In this document: positions 27,860 to 35,255 of the stretch, in pieces
Position numbering within the stretch: the stretch's first letter is position 1
How the letters are laid out: each line of letters opens with the position of its first letter
DNA from: Fidelibacterota bacterium
GTDB lineage: Bacteria; Fidelibacterota; UBA8477; JABMPR01
Assembly (NCBI GenBank): GCA_018650445.1
Contig: JABIFX010000023.1
Coordinates: 37,347 to 101,346, forward strand
Direction of reading: 5' to 3'
Length of the DNA stretch: 64,000 nt
Position numbers and translations under genes: made by a program
Notes under the pieces: generated by a model
What the model was told of the DNA's origin: nothing
Database searches by the model: none
What the model saw: the letters and a program-made list of their open reading frames with translations, nothing else

Positions 27860-28744
27860 CTAATAGGGTAAACTGATATAATAGTTTCCCAGTTCATTCA
27901 AGACACCTGGTTCGGGCTCAAGAAGGTAGGTGAAGTGATTGTCCGGATAACCGCCTCTCCCAATAAACCATGCATAGCGAAATACATCTGGACTGGCTTC
28001 ACAGACAGCCACCATCTCGAACATTTGTTGAATTTGCTTCTCATATGAATTGATCTGGGGATTCCAGTTTGCCATTTCTGTCACCCAGATTTGTTTGCCA
28101 TATTTTTTCAATCTTTCCAACTGGTCAGCCAGTCCATAATCGTACCAATGAAATGCGAGGTAGTCAATTTTAGGCTCTTGGGACATAAGTTGCCAATAGG
28201 CTTCATAAAAGGCATCAAGCCAAACAACCGGATCTGCGTAGTCGACCATGGTTCCCCAGGTCACGGCGGGTCCCACCAGTGATACTATCCGACCATGGTC
28301 AGCCAAATCTGCGATGACTTGTTCATAAATGACCCAATCACTGGCCGCTTGGGCAGGGGTTCGATTTGCCTGGTCTGTCAAGTTGGGTTCATTCATCACA
28401 AGGAGGTATTCAATTTCAGAGTGCTCGAGCATAAAATATTTAAGCTCGTTAATTGCATTTGTGCTGGGAGTCCCTCCCCAAAGCATGGGAATGAACACTA
28501 TTTCATAGTCAGAGGTATATCCACTGGGAGCGCTGGTTTCATAATGCCAATTATACCACCATGAGACGCCGCTTTTTAGTGCTCCAAAGTCGGAGGTATC
28601 TGTCAGATTGAATGCCAGTCCTCGCTTGCTGCTTTTTTCAATTGAGTCGACAGGGACCTGGGTTCCAATTGGATTCGTAGTTTCATCCTCACACGCAATC
28701 AGGATTAAGAATAGTACGAGGGCTAAATATTTTATGCTGTTCAT
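27860..28744 (-). CDS. GH128-type endo-beta-1,3-glucanase lipoprotein
   Basis: The 294-residue protein carries a lipoprotein signal ('LFLILIAC', C18). It has the compact TIM barrel of GH128 (glycosyl hydrolase catalytic core, Asl1-like): 'KRGLAFNLTDTSDFGAL', 'VSWWYNW', acid/base 'LLVMNEPNL' (E119), 'IDYLAFHWYD' and nucleophile 'IWVTEMANW' (E223), with 'YAWFIGRG' at the last strand. GH128 enzymes cut beta-1,3-glucan. It is the first gene of the minus-strand pair with the SSS symporter and faces the main glucan gene series. The family call rests on several matching motifs. Confidence 0.85.
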   Translation of the reverse strand: MNSIKYLALVLFLILIACEDETTNPIGTQVPVDSIEKSSKRGLAFNLTDTSDFGALKSGVSWWYNWHYETSAPSGYTSDYEIVFIPMLWGGTPSTNAINELKYFMLEHSEIEYLLVMNEPNLTDQANRTPAQAASDWVIYEQVIADLADHGRIVSLVGPAVTWGTMVDYADPVVWLDAFYEAYWQLMSQEPKIDYLAFHWYDYGLADQLERLKKYGKQIWVTEMANWNPQINSYEKQIQQMFEMVAVCEASPDVFRYAWFIGRGGYPDNHFTYLLEPEPGVLNELGNYYISLPY

Positions 28745-29089
28745 ATAGTTATTATCCGGGTTGAATTTTCCCCAACATCAAACCACGCGTATTTTATTAA
28801 AATAAGAATAAATCTTTTCCATTATGATAAGCCTTTGCCCAAGTCCTGGGCATTTCTTTTTCTTCAATTGATTCTACAACCAATATAAATAACAGTTCTA
28901 GCGATTTTCTCAGTCTTGAAACTTATTGTTACACTACATCTATTCCAATTATTGAACCAAACTTATGGTGTTGATCAATTGGCTAATAACATTGTCTATT
29001 TTTTTTAATTAAATGGGTGAATAGCATTTTTCAAACACATGTACAGGGGATGACAACACATCAGTACTGTGCAGGTACTGCTTAAGTTC
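28745..29089. other. Intergenic region upstream of GH128: promoter space, one hairpin
   Basis: No gene is seen in these 345 AT-rich bases. TGCCCA at 28836-28841 and TGGGCA at 28847-28852 form a short hairpin followed by a T-rich stretch reading rightward, which would be a weak plus-strand terminator although no plus-strand gene precedes it. The promoter of the GH128-SSS pair should lie here, but I cannot point to one. Confidence 0.35.
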
Positions 29090-29370
29090 CTAAACATTTG
29101 CCTTCTTAATCCCTTCCCACAAACCTTGAAGGTACATGAGTCCCATGGCTCGGTCATACAAACCATAATCTGGTGTCCCTGTCTCCCACTAGATCATGAG
29201 TCCGTGATCGGGTCGCAATGGACCATCATATTCATGCTCACGCAATTTTTTCATGATGGCCTGCATATCGAGCTCACCAAATTCAGAAGGATGAGGTGCC
29301 TCAGGGATTTTTTTTCAGTATCATGCTGAACATTGTGAAGATGGACAAAGTTGATACCTTGCTCAGAGAG
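29090..29370 (-). pseudogene. uxuA: Mannonate dehydratase (uxuA) 3' remnant
   Basis: Minus-strand translation gives 'GINFVHLHNVQHDTEKK', then after a frame change 'PEAPHPSEFGELDMQAIM', 'YDGPLRPDHGLMI', a TAG stop at 29190-29192, '[19 protein letters not shown]' and a final stop at 29090-29092. These match the C-terminal quarter of UxuA, which dehydrates D-mannonate in glucuronate breakdown. The frame change falls in a run of eight A (minus strand, about 29308-29315), where a ninth would restore the frame. The first three quarters of the gene are missing. The in-frame stop and the truncation together show decay rather than a sequencing slip. Confidence 0.85.
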
Positions 29371-29429
29371 TAGAGGACTTCAAACCATGAGCCCCGTTCG
29401 ATCGACTATACTCCTTTGCAGCAACGTTC

Positions 29430-29659
29430 ATGCAAATATTCTTTTTAATTTTTTGACACAATTGTTGTAACACACTCACTATCAATTACTTATTCAGGAC
29501 TTAAAATCCCTCGCCCTAAACCGGCGTGCCGGGATCTCCGGCATGTAAACCAACCTAAAATAGAATAGCAATATCTAGGGATAGCTCACCGAAACACGAC
29601 CTGCCCTTTGAAGATCCACAGCGCGTAAGAGGAGGTGCGTAGGAGAGCCCCGGGTACAC
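29430..29659. repeat. Dispersed structured repeat, copy A
   Basis: This copy begins near an AT-rich stretch ending TTGACACAAT (29453-29462). It carries AGGACTTAAAATCCCTCG from 29496, then CTAGGGATAGCTCACCGAA near 29575-29593, and ends GGTGCGTAGGAGAGCCCCGG-GTACAC near 29659. The same landmarks recur at about 39847-40055 (copy B), and the first half at 45015-45096 (copy C). ATCCCT and AGGGAT inside the element can pair. Compared with copy B it has about 35 extra bases before the last landmark. It is noncoding. Confidence 0.75.
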
Positions 29660-29828
29660 TAGTAAGACCTTACAACACATTGTTTAGATCATATGTATGA
29701 TTATCTGATCATACATAGTATATCGTGATAAATGAGACAAATCACGCCATCACATGCCATATTGTTTGACACTAATTTATTGGAAAATTACTGGTTGTTG
29801 TTGGTTTTAGTACGCCACCGAGGAGTAA
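29660..29828. repeat. Hairpin downstream of the oxidoreductase gene
   Basis: TATGTATGAT at 29692-29701 pairs perfectly with ATCATACATA at 29708-29717 over a six-base loop. It is AT-rich, lacks a strong T-tract, and lies about 110 bases past the stop of the minus-strand gene at 29829. Its role is unknown; the rest of this stretch shows nothing recognisable. Confidence 0.5.
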
Positions 29829-30797
29829 CTATTCATTCCCTGTAACGCGAATGATGATCCTCCCCTTAGCATGACCTGCCTCAGAATACTCATGAGCAGC
29901 TCGTAATTCTTCAAGTGGATAGACTCGATCAACAATGGTCTTCAGCTTACCTGCCTGGACAAGCCCATCGAAATACCTGATCTCCTCAGGACCGATCTTA
30001 GGCATGGTGTATTTAGCTCGCTTTGATCCATACATCAATGTCCACATTGAGTTTAAAAATATATTAATTGAAGCCCACGTAGTTATGTATGTGCCCTTCG
30101 GCTTTAGGACTGCTTGGCATTCCTTATAAGACCTCTTGCCAACTGCATCATAAATCAGATCGTATGTAGGTTCATCCTTAGTGAAGTCCTGCTTATTATA
30201 GTCGATCACATGATCGGCACCTAAGGATCGAACCATCTCGATATTGCCAGTGCTGCAGACACCGGTAACCTCAGCACCGAAATGCTTAGCTAGCTGTACC
30301 CCGAAAATACCTAAGCCACCTGAAGCACCGTTGATCAGTACATGCTGTCCTGCTCTGATACCAGCGCTGCGTAGGAAAATCAGCGACACACCAGCTCCAG
30401 ACGGGATACCTGCAGCCTCTTCATGAGTCATGCTGGTTGGTTTCATAGATACGTTAGTTGCTGGTACACAGATATACTCAGCATTAGCTCCATTTTTACC
30501 AAATGCAGCCAGACCATAAACCTCATCACCAGTCTCAAACTGATCCACATTACTACCGATCTCAGCAATTGATCCAGAAACATCAAATCCCAGAATATTG
30601 ACCTTCGGCTTCCTTAAGCCTCCCGCAAGTATTCGTGCGAGGAATGGGCTGCCCAAACGGAAATGCCAGTCTGTGGGACCGACGGTGGTAGCATGTACCT
30701 TGATCAAGATCTCATCATTTGCTGGTGACGGCTTCTCAACTTCCTGGATCTCCAGCACTTCTGGAGGACCGTAATGTGTGACCACCATTGCTTTCAT
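29829..30797 (-). CDS. Zinc-free MDR oxidoreductase (quinone reductase-like, NAD(P)H-dependent)
   Basis: The 322-residue protein is a medium-chain dehydrogenase/reductase. It has a GroES-like N-terminal domain ('VTHYGPPEVLEIQEVEKP', 'GFDVSGSIAEIGSNV') and a Rossmann domain with 'INGASGGLGIFGVQLAKHFG'. The cysteine ligands of zinc alcohol dehydrogenases are absent, as in quinone oxidoreductases and enoyl reductases. Its ATG overlaps the stop of the DUF4386 gene (ATGA at 30794-30797), so the pair is coupled. The substrate is unknown; detoxification of quinones or reactive carbonyls is a common role for the family. Confidence 0.85.
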   Translation of the reverse strand: MKAMVVTHYGPPEVLEIQEVEKPSPANDEILIKVHATTVGPTDWHFRLGSPFLARILAGGLRKPKVNILGFDVSGSIAEIGSNVDQFETGDEVYGLAAFGKNGANAEYICVPATNVSMKPTSMTHEEAAGIPSGAGVSLIFLRSAGIRAGQHVLINGASGGLGIFGVQLAKHFGAEVTGVCSTGNIEMVRSLGADHVIDYNKQDFTKDEPTYDLIYDAVGKRSYKECQAVLKPKGTYITTWASINIFLNSMWTLMYGSKRAKYTMPKIGPEEIRYFDGLVQAGKLKTIVDRVYPLEELRAAHEYSEAGHAKGRIIIRVTGNE

Positions 30798-31486
30798 TTG
30801 GTTACACCTATTTGCTCTCTGCTCGAAAGGTTGAAGCCTTTGATCATTAACCAGAATCCGAGTGTTAACTCAAAAAACATAGTAGGCAGCAATAGTAGCA
30901 TTCTTTCGGCCGGATCCATGAATGCCCATATGGTGTGTATAAAGGCAAGGCTTGCAGCGGTTAATCCCCAGCTCACCAGCCAGCGCGGAATCAGACGCTT
31001 TTTAAAAAAGAGCGAATAGAACAATAATGCCCCGATACTGAAGAACAGCATGTGGATACTCCAACCCACCTGGCTTGAATCAATTAATATTATGCCAAGA
31101 ATCTCTGCCTGGGTGAGCACGCTAGAATCACTTCCCATTACCCTTTCACCTAGAGGTATGAGCTCAAAGAGTCCTGTTTTGCTCACGGCCAGGATTATCG
31201 CTTCAGCCAAATACATCATTAATGCGACTAATGATATGGTCTGATATCCAGCGTTTAACAATTGGTAAAGTAGAACACCCAGTACAACAATGGCTACTCC
31301 GGTAATTAAATCGATAAAGATTGCTATTCTGAACAGCAGCTCATTCTCATTAATTGCTCTTAATTGATCGGAGATTATACTGCCCTTCAGGATGTTTTGT
31401 GTAAGCAACGCACTAGCGATACTTGCAATAGCCACGATCAGGAATACAAGTCCCAGTAATCGCGCTTGATGTTTACTATTCTCCAT
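30794..31486 (-). CDS. DUF4386-type membrane protein
   Basis: The 230-residue protein has about six or seven hydrophobic helices and looks like the DUF4386 family ('VLGVLLYQLLNAGYQT', 'MYLAEAIILAV', 'IPRWLVSWGLTAASL'). No function is known for this family. I choose the ATG at 31486, preceded by AAAGGGGGA at suitable spacing, over an upstream ATG at 31519. It is coupled to the oxidoreductase gene that follows and lies about 50 bases after the GNAT gene. Confidence 0.75.
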   Translation of the reverse strand: MENSKHQARLLGLVFLIVAIASIASALLTQNILKGSIISDQLRAINENELLFRIAIFIDLITGVAIVVLGVLLYQLLNAGYQTISLVALMMYLAEAIILAVSKTGLFELIPLGERVMGSDSSVLTQAEILGIILIDSSQVGWSIHMLFFSIGALLFYSLFFKKRLIPRWLVSWGLTAASLAFIHTIWAFMDPAERMLLLLPTMFFELTLGFWLMIKGFNLSSREQIGVTK

Positions 31487-31537
31487 AACACCCAATCCCC
31501 CTTTATCAATTGAGAACATTTAATTTGGAACAATCCG

Positions 31538-31993
31538 TCACTCTGCACCAGCAATTTGGACAAACACATTAAGATTTACTTCACGCAAATCTCGAATATC
31601 CCTGTATCCCAGTTTCTCATAAAATATGCGCTGCCGTTCCTCATCTTCTGTCAAAAGGATTTTAGATCTCACATGCTGATATCTTTGCAAACATTTCTGT
31701 AGTAATTGTTTCCCAATTCCCTGCCCCTGGTGTTCTGGTCGAACTAGAATGTCCTGCAAATAAAATATAGAAACATCATCTGATAGCGCTCTTGCCAGAC
31801 CAACCAATTTTTCACCATCCCATGCCGACACAAGATAGTCTGAGTTTCGAATTGCTTTATCCAGATCTTTCCTATTTTCTTCGTTCGTGTAGGCGATCCA
31901 ATTGACTGAATCATATAATCCGAACAATTGAGCAATTGGAATATTAATCCCAGTTCTTAATTCAATAGTCGACTTCTTTCCTCCATGATTCAC
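31538..31993 (-). CDS. GNAT-family N-acetyltransferase
   Basis: The 151-residue protein is a single GNAT domain. 'DILVRPEHQGQGIGKQLLQ' is the acetyl-CoA pyrophosphate-binding loop (motif A, R/Q-x-x-G-x-G/A), and 'FYEKLGYRDI' is the C-terminal motif B region. It should transfer an acetyl group from acetyl-CoA to an unknown small molecule or protein amine. It is the first gene of a three-gene minus-strand cluster with the DUF4386 protein and the oxidoreductase. Confidence 0.85.
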   Translation of the reverse strand: MNHGGKKSTIELRTGINIPIAQLFGLYDSVNWIAYTNEENRKDLDKAIRNSDYLVSAWDGEKLVGLARALSDDVSIFYLQDILVRPEHQGQGIGKQLLQKCLQRYQHVRSKILLTEDEERQRIFYEKLGYRDIRDLREVNLNVFVQIAGAE

Positions 31994-32060
31994 GAATTTT
32001 TCAGAGACTTAAAGGTATGATTATCAAGAGCACGGATTGACCCCGATCAACTTCTATAAG

Positions 32061-32798
32061 CTATCCCATATAGGTCTTGATCAATTCCATAAAATTAGGC
32101 TTGTAGGTAGCCCCAATAGGAAAACTCTTATCGCCGATATAGACCCTGCCCTTGTCAATGGTATTGACCTTTGAGAGACTCACAATAAACGATTTGTGGA
32201 TCCTGCAAAATCGATCTGAGGGCAACAGCCCAGCCATCTTTTTCATGGACATGTACGAGAGGTGCTTACCTCCAGTGGTAATGACACTTAGATAATCCCC
32301 CACAGCTTCAACATAGAGGATATTCCGAAGATCAACCCGGTTGACCTGGCCCTCCTCTTTGAGGAAGATGAATTCTTTTCCAGATTGACTAGCATGCTCT
32401 TGAGGTTCTACTGTAGATGGATAGGAATTGGTCATCCGATCTCGGGCTTTATTCAAAGCCTGAATGAAGCGTTCAAGAGAAAACGGTTTGTGCAGATAAT
32501 CCACTACATCCAGTTCAAAACTCTCCACTGCGTACTCGCGATAGGCTGTGGTGATAATGGCCAGGGGTGGACGTCGGAGGCTCTTTAGCAATTTCAAACC
32601 TGTAAACTTAGGCATATTGATATCCAGAAAGATGAGATCTGGTTCAAGAGTGAGGATGGCCTCATTTGCTTCAAAAGCATTCTTGCACTCTCTGAGAACC
32701 TCAAAACCAGGAATATCCGAGAGATATTTTTTTATCACAGCCCGCGCTGGAGCCTCATCATCAACGATGAGACAACGGATATTTGTCTGGGAGCTCAT
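32061..32798 (-). CDS. LytTR-family response regulator
   Basis: The 245-residue protein has a receiver domain (about 8-125; phosphoacceptor Asp in 'LIFLDINMPKFTG', conserved Lys in 'DYLHKPFS') and a C-terminal LytTR DNA-binding domain (about 145-245; 'ILYVEAVGDYLSV', 'FCRIHKSFIVSLSKV'). It resembles AlgR/LytR/YehT proteins. Its ATG overlaps the stop of the sensor kinase gene (ATGA at 32795-32798), which marks a cognate pair. The pair lies divergent to an RND efflux operon and may control it; that link is inferred from position. Confidence 0.92.
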   Translation of the reverse strand: MSSQTNIRCLIVDDEAPARAVIKKYLSDIPGFEVLRECKNAFEANEAILTLEPDLIFLDINMPKFTGLKLLKSLRRPPLAIITTAYREYAVESFELDVVDYLHKPFSLERFIQALNKARDRMTNSYPSTVEPQEHASQSGKEFIFLKEEGQVNRVDLRNILYVEAVGDYLSVITTGGKHLSYMSMKKMAGLLPSDRFCRIHKSFIVSLSKVNTIDKGRVYIGDKSFPIGATYKPNFMELIKTYMG

Positions 32799-33859
32799 TG
32801 AATATTTGTTCCTAATGGAATGGTTAACTCAACATAAAACTGCTGCTCATCTTCCTTGATCTCAAACTTGTGCGCCTCAGGATAAATGAGTTCCAATCGT
32901 TTGCGGACGTTTTCAAGACCAATTCCCCCATTTCTCGTGGGGTCGTTTTCAAAATGATCCCGTAGATTTGTGCAGCTAAATTTTAAGCAACTCTCGCTCT
33001 GGGTGAGCTCAACATGAATAAACGGTGTTCCACTTGAGATATTTACGCCGTGCTTAAAGGCATTTTCAACAAGTGGGACAAATAATAAGGGAGTGATCAT
33101 CATGGATGGGTCAGTAACATCCATTTTTAAATCGACCTGTATAGAATCATCAATACGGACTTTTTCAAGAGCAATATAATTAGACAAGAATTCCATCTCT
33201 TTTTCTAGAGGTACTTCCTCGTCCTGACATTCATAAATGATATGATTTAATAAACCTGAAAGCTTCAGAATGAGTTCCGGTGTTTTTGGGGATTCAAGCA
33301 AGCTATGCGAGTAAATATTATTTAATGAATTGAACAGAAAATGTGGGTTCACCTGGGCTTTGAGAGAATCAAGCTCAGCTTTCAGTTTACTGCTTTCAAT
33401 ATCCTTGTGCGATAATGCCTCTTTCTGCAAGTCCAGATTTGCACGCATAAAATGCAGTGCCGATGTAACACCAACCATAAATAATTGGATAAATATCATA
33501 GGAACCGATAACAAAAGGGAAGGTTTGTTATGTACCACAAAGGGCGGTTTGAATTCAGGAATGAATCTGATTACTGCCACAATTAAAAAGGCATTTAAAA
33601 TGACTGAAGCGACCAGCACAAGACCGTAGAGGCGATACTTGCCTGATTCATACAACTTTGGGATGAGTACCCTTAGATTGAGATAGACCACAACAATGGT
33701 CAAGGCGATGTGGAGCAATTCAAAAGGAAGATGAAAGTCGACATCCCTCCCTGAATTGGATCGCAGCAAACTTATGATATACAAAAAGCTAAAAAAGGCT
33801 CCCCAGAACATCAGGTGGTGCGCAATTCGGTTGTCTTGTAGTTTAAGTCGTTTCATCAT
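32795..33859 (-). CDS. LytS/AlgZ-type membrane sensor histidine kinase
   Basis: I take the ATG at 33859 as the likely start, giving 354 residues; a TTG at 33928 would add 23 residues before the first membrane helix and has no better ribosome site. Four hydrophobic segments (about residues 15-135) are followed by a His_kinase domain with 'VNPHFLFNSLNNIYSHS' carrying the phosphorylated His. An HATPase_c region follows with 'VPLVENAFKHGV' and 'GGIGLENVRKRL'. It lacks an extracellular sensor domain, so it probably senses the membrane or small molecules within it. It phosphorylates the LytTR regulator encoded after it. Confidence 0.88.
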   Translation of the reverse strand: MMKRLKLQDNRIAHHLMFWGAFFSFLYIISLLRSNSGRDVDFHLPFELLHIALTIVVVYLNLRVLIPKLYESGKYRLYGLVLVASVILNAFLIVAVIRFIPEFKPPFVVHNKPSLLLSVPMIFIQLFMVGVTSALHFMRANLDLQKEALSHKDIESSKLKAELDSLKAQVNPHFLFNSLNNIYSHSLLESPKTPELILKLSGLLNHIIYECQDEEVPLEKEMEFLSNYIALEKVRIDDSIQVDLKMDVTDPSMMITPLLFVPLVENAFKHGVNISSGTPFIHVELTQSESCLKFSCTNLRDHFENDPTRNGGIGLENVRKRLELIYPEAHKFEIKEDEQQFYVELTIPLGTNIQ

Positions 33860-34094
33860 GGCCCGAATATAGATTTTGCCACCCTCATGAACCCGTACTT
33901 TCGAACTCCACCCTATTTCACTCGACAAACACCCCTATTCCCACGATGAACCCGGAGATAGATGGATATCTGAACCAGTAGTGAGTTGGTCGTACAAAAC
34001 CCGCATTCATCGAATAGAGAGAATCATCTCATGATCATCATTCTAGGTTCACCCCGCAATGAGAAAGAAGACCAAACAAATGGAGAATAAATTT
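33860..34094. promoter_or_regulatory. Divergent promoter region between sensor kinase and RND operon
   Basis: These 235 bases separate the LytS/LytTR pair (minus) from the RND efflux genes (plus), so both promoters should lie here. GGAG at 34082-34085 is the ribosome site for the adaptor gene. I could not find a convincing pair of LytTR-type direct repeats by eye. Confidence 0.4.
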
Positions 34095-35246
34095 ATGAAA
34101 TCTACGATCAAAACCTCACTGAGTCTGGTAGCAGTCCTGACTGGATCTATCGCCATCACGTTTCTACTTAAGAGTATGAAAAGCGCTCCGGAACGGAAGC
34201 CCCTGGAAGACACCAGCATGTTCGTAGAAACCCTTGAAATTGTAAACACTAATATCCAGATCGAGGTACCGGTTATGGGAAAAATCACCGCCCAGGAAAA
34301 AGTAAGCCTATTCGCTGAGGTACCTGGGATCATGTTGGAGTCAGAAACAGATTTTCTGGCAGGGTATGGATTTAAAAAGAATGATATCCTGCTACGCATT
34401 AACAGCGATGAGTCAGTGCTAAATCTCAAAGCTCAACGTAGCAAGCTTATGACAGCCGTTGCAGCACTTTTACCTGAACTAAAATTTGATTACCCGCAAA
34501 GTTATGCAAACTGGGAAAGCTACTTACAGGCCTTTGATATCAATTCTGATACCAAACCCTTCCCGGAAGCATTAAACGAGCGTGAGAGATATTTTGTGGC
34601 GAATAAAGGCATAGCAGGAACCTACTATTCAATTAAATCCGCTGAAACTCATTTGGAAAAATATACCATCAGAGCTCCTTTCGATGGAACTGTGACAGAG
34701 AGCTATATCAAACCGGGTAACTTGATCCGGAATGGACAGACACTGGGTGTGTTTCTTAACCCTGACAAATATGATCTTGAAGTTTCAGTGGGAATCGATG
34801 AGATCGAGCAGATCGCTTTGGCCGACAAAGTCATCCTAAAGAGTGCATATTCAGAAAATAGTTGGACTGGCGTTGTGAGCCGTATCAGTGATGGTCTCGA
34901 TGCAAGTAGCCAGATGGTCAAGGTATACATCACCATCTCTGGCTCAGGATTGCGTGAAGGGATGTTCCTCACTGGGGACATCTTAACCACGTCTGCACTT
35001 AACGGCGTTATCCTTCCCCGCAAAATGCTTGAGTCAAACGATACCGTACTCGAAGTTCAAGATGGAATAATTAATCGTCTTGCAGTGAATGTGGTTTACA
35101 CCAGGGGTGAAGAAGCGATGGTAACCGGAATTGCTGATGGCACAATCATTTCACTAAAAACCCAAAACCTGAAAAATGGGACCGTTGTTCGGACTCTGGA
35201 GAATGGTTCGAATAATGCGCCTCAAAAACCGGATTCGGTAGGCTAA
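34095..35246 (+). CDS. RND efflux periplasmic adaptor (membrane fusion protein)
   Basis: The start at 34095 is nine bases after GGAG; ATGs at 34059 and 34080 lack such a site. The 383-residue protein has one N-terminal membrane anchor ('LSLVAVLTGSIAITFLL'). It then has the barrel-sandwich/lipoyl halves ('VPVMGKITAQEKVSLFAEV' and 'YTIRAPFDGTVTESYIKPG'), a short alpha-hairpin between them, a beta-barrel domain and a membrane-proximal domain ('VILPRKML'). It links the inner-membrane pump encoded next to the TolC channel encoded after that. Confidence 0.92.
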   Translation: MKSTIKTSLSLVAVLTGSIAITFLLKSMKSAPERKPLEDTSMFVETLEIVNTNIQIEVPVMGKITAQEKVSLFAEVPGIMLESETDFLAGYGFKKNDILLRINSDESVLNLKAQRSKLMTAVAALLPELKFDYPQSYANWESYLQAFDINSDTKPFPEALNERERYFVANKGIAGTYYSIKSAETHLEKYTIRAPFDGTVTESYIKPGNLIRNGQTLGVFLNPDKYDLEVSVGIDEIEQIALADKVILKSAYSENSWTGVVSRISDGLDASSQMVKVYITISGSGLREGMFLTGDILTTSALNGVILPRKMLESNDTVLEVQDGIINRLAVNVVYTRGEEAMVTGIADGTIISLKTQNLKNGTVVRTLENGSNNAPQKPDSVG

Positions 35247-35255
35247 GGAATTATC

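Noticed and set aside
28836..28865. Plus-strand terminator-like hairpin upstream of GH128
   Set aside because: No plus-strand gene lies before it; the stem is only six pairs. Kept only as a note on the intergenic region.
29496..29517. tRNA-like anticodon arm in the repeat (GGA-CTTAAAA-TCC)
   Set aside because: Copies B and C change the loop so that no consistent anticodon remains, and no acceptor stem, D-arm or T-arm can be built around it.
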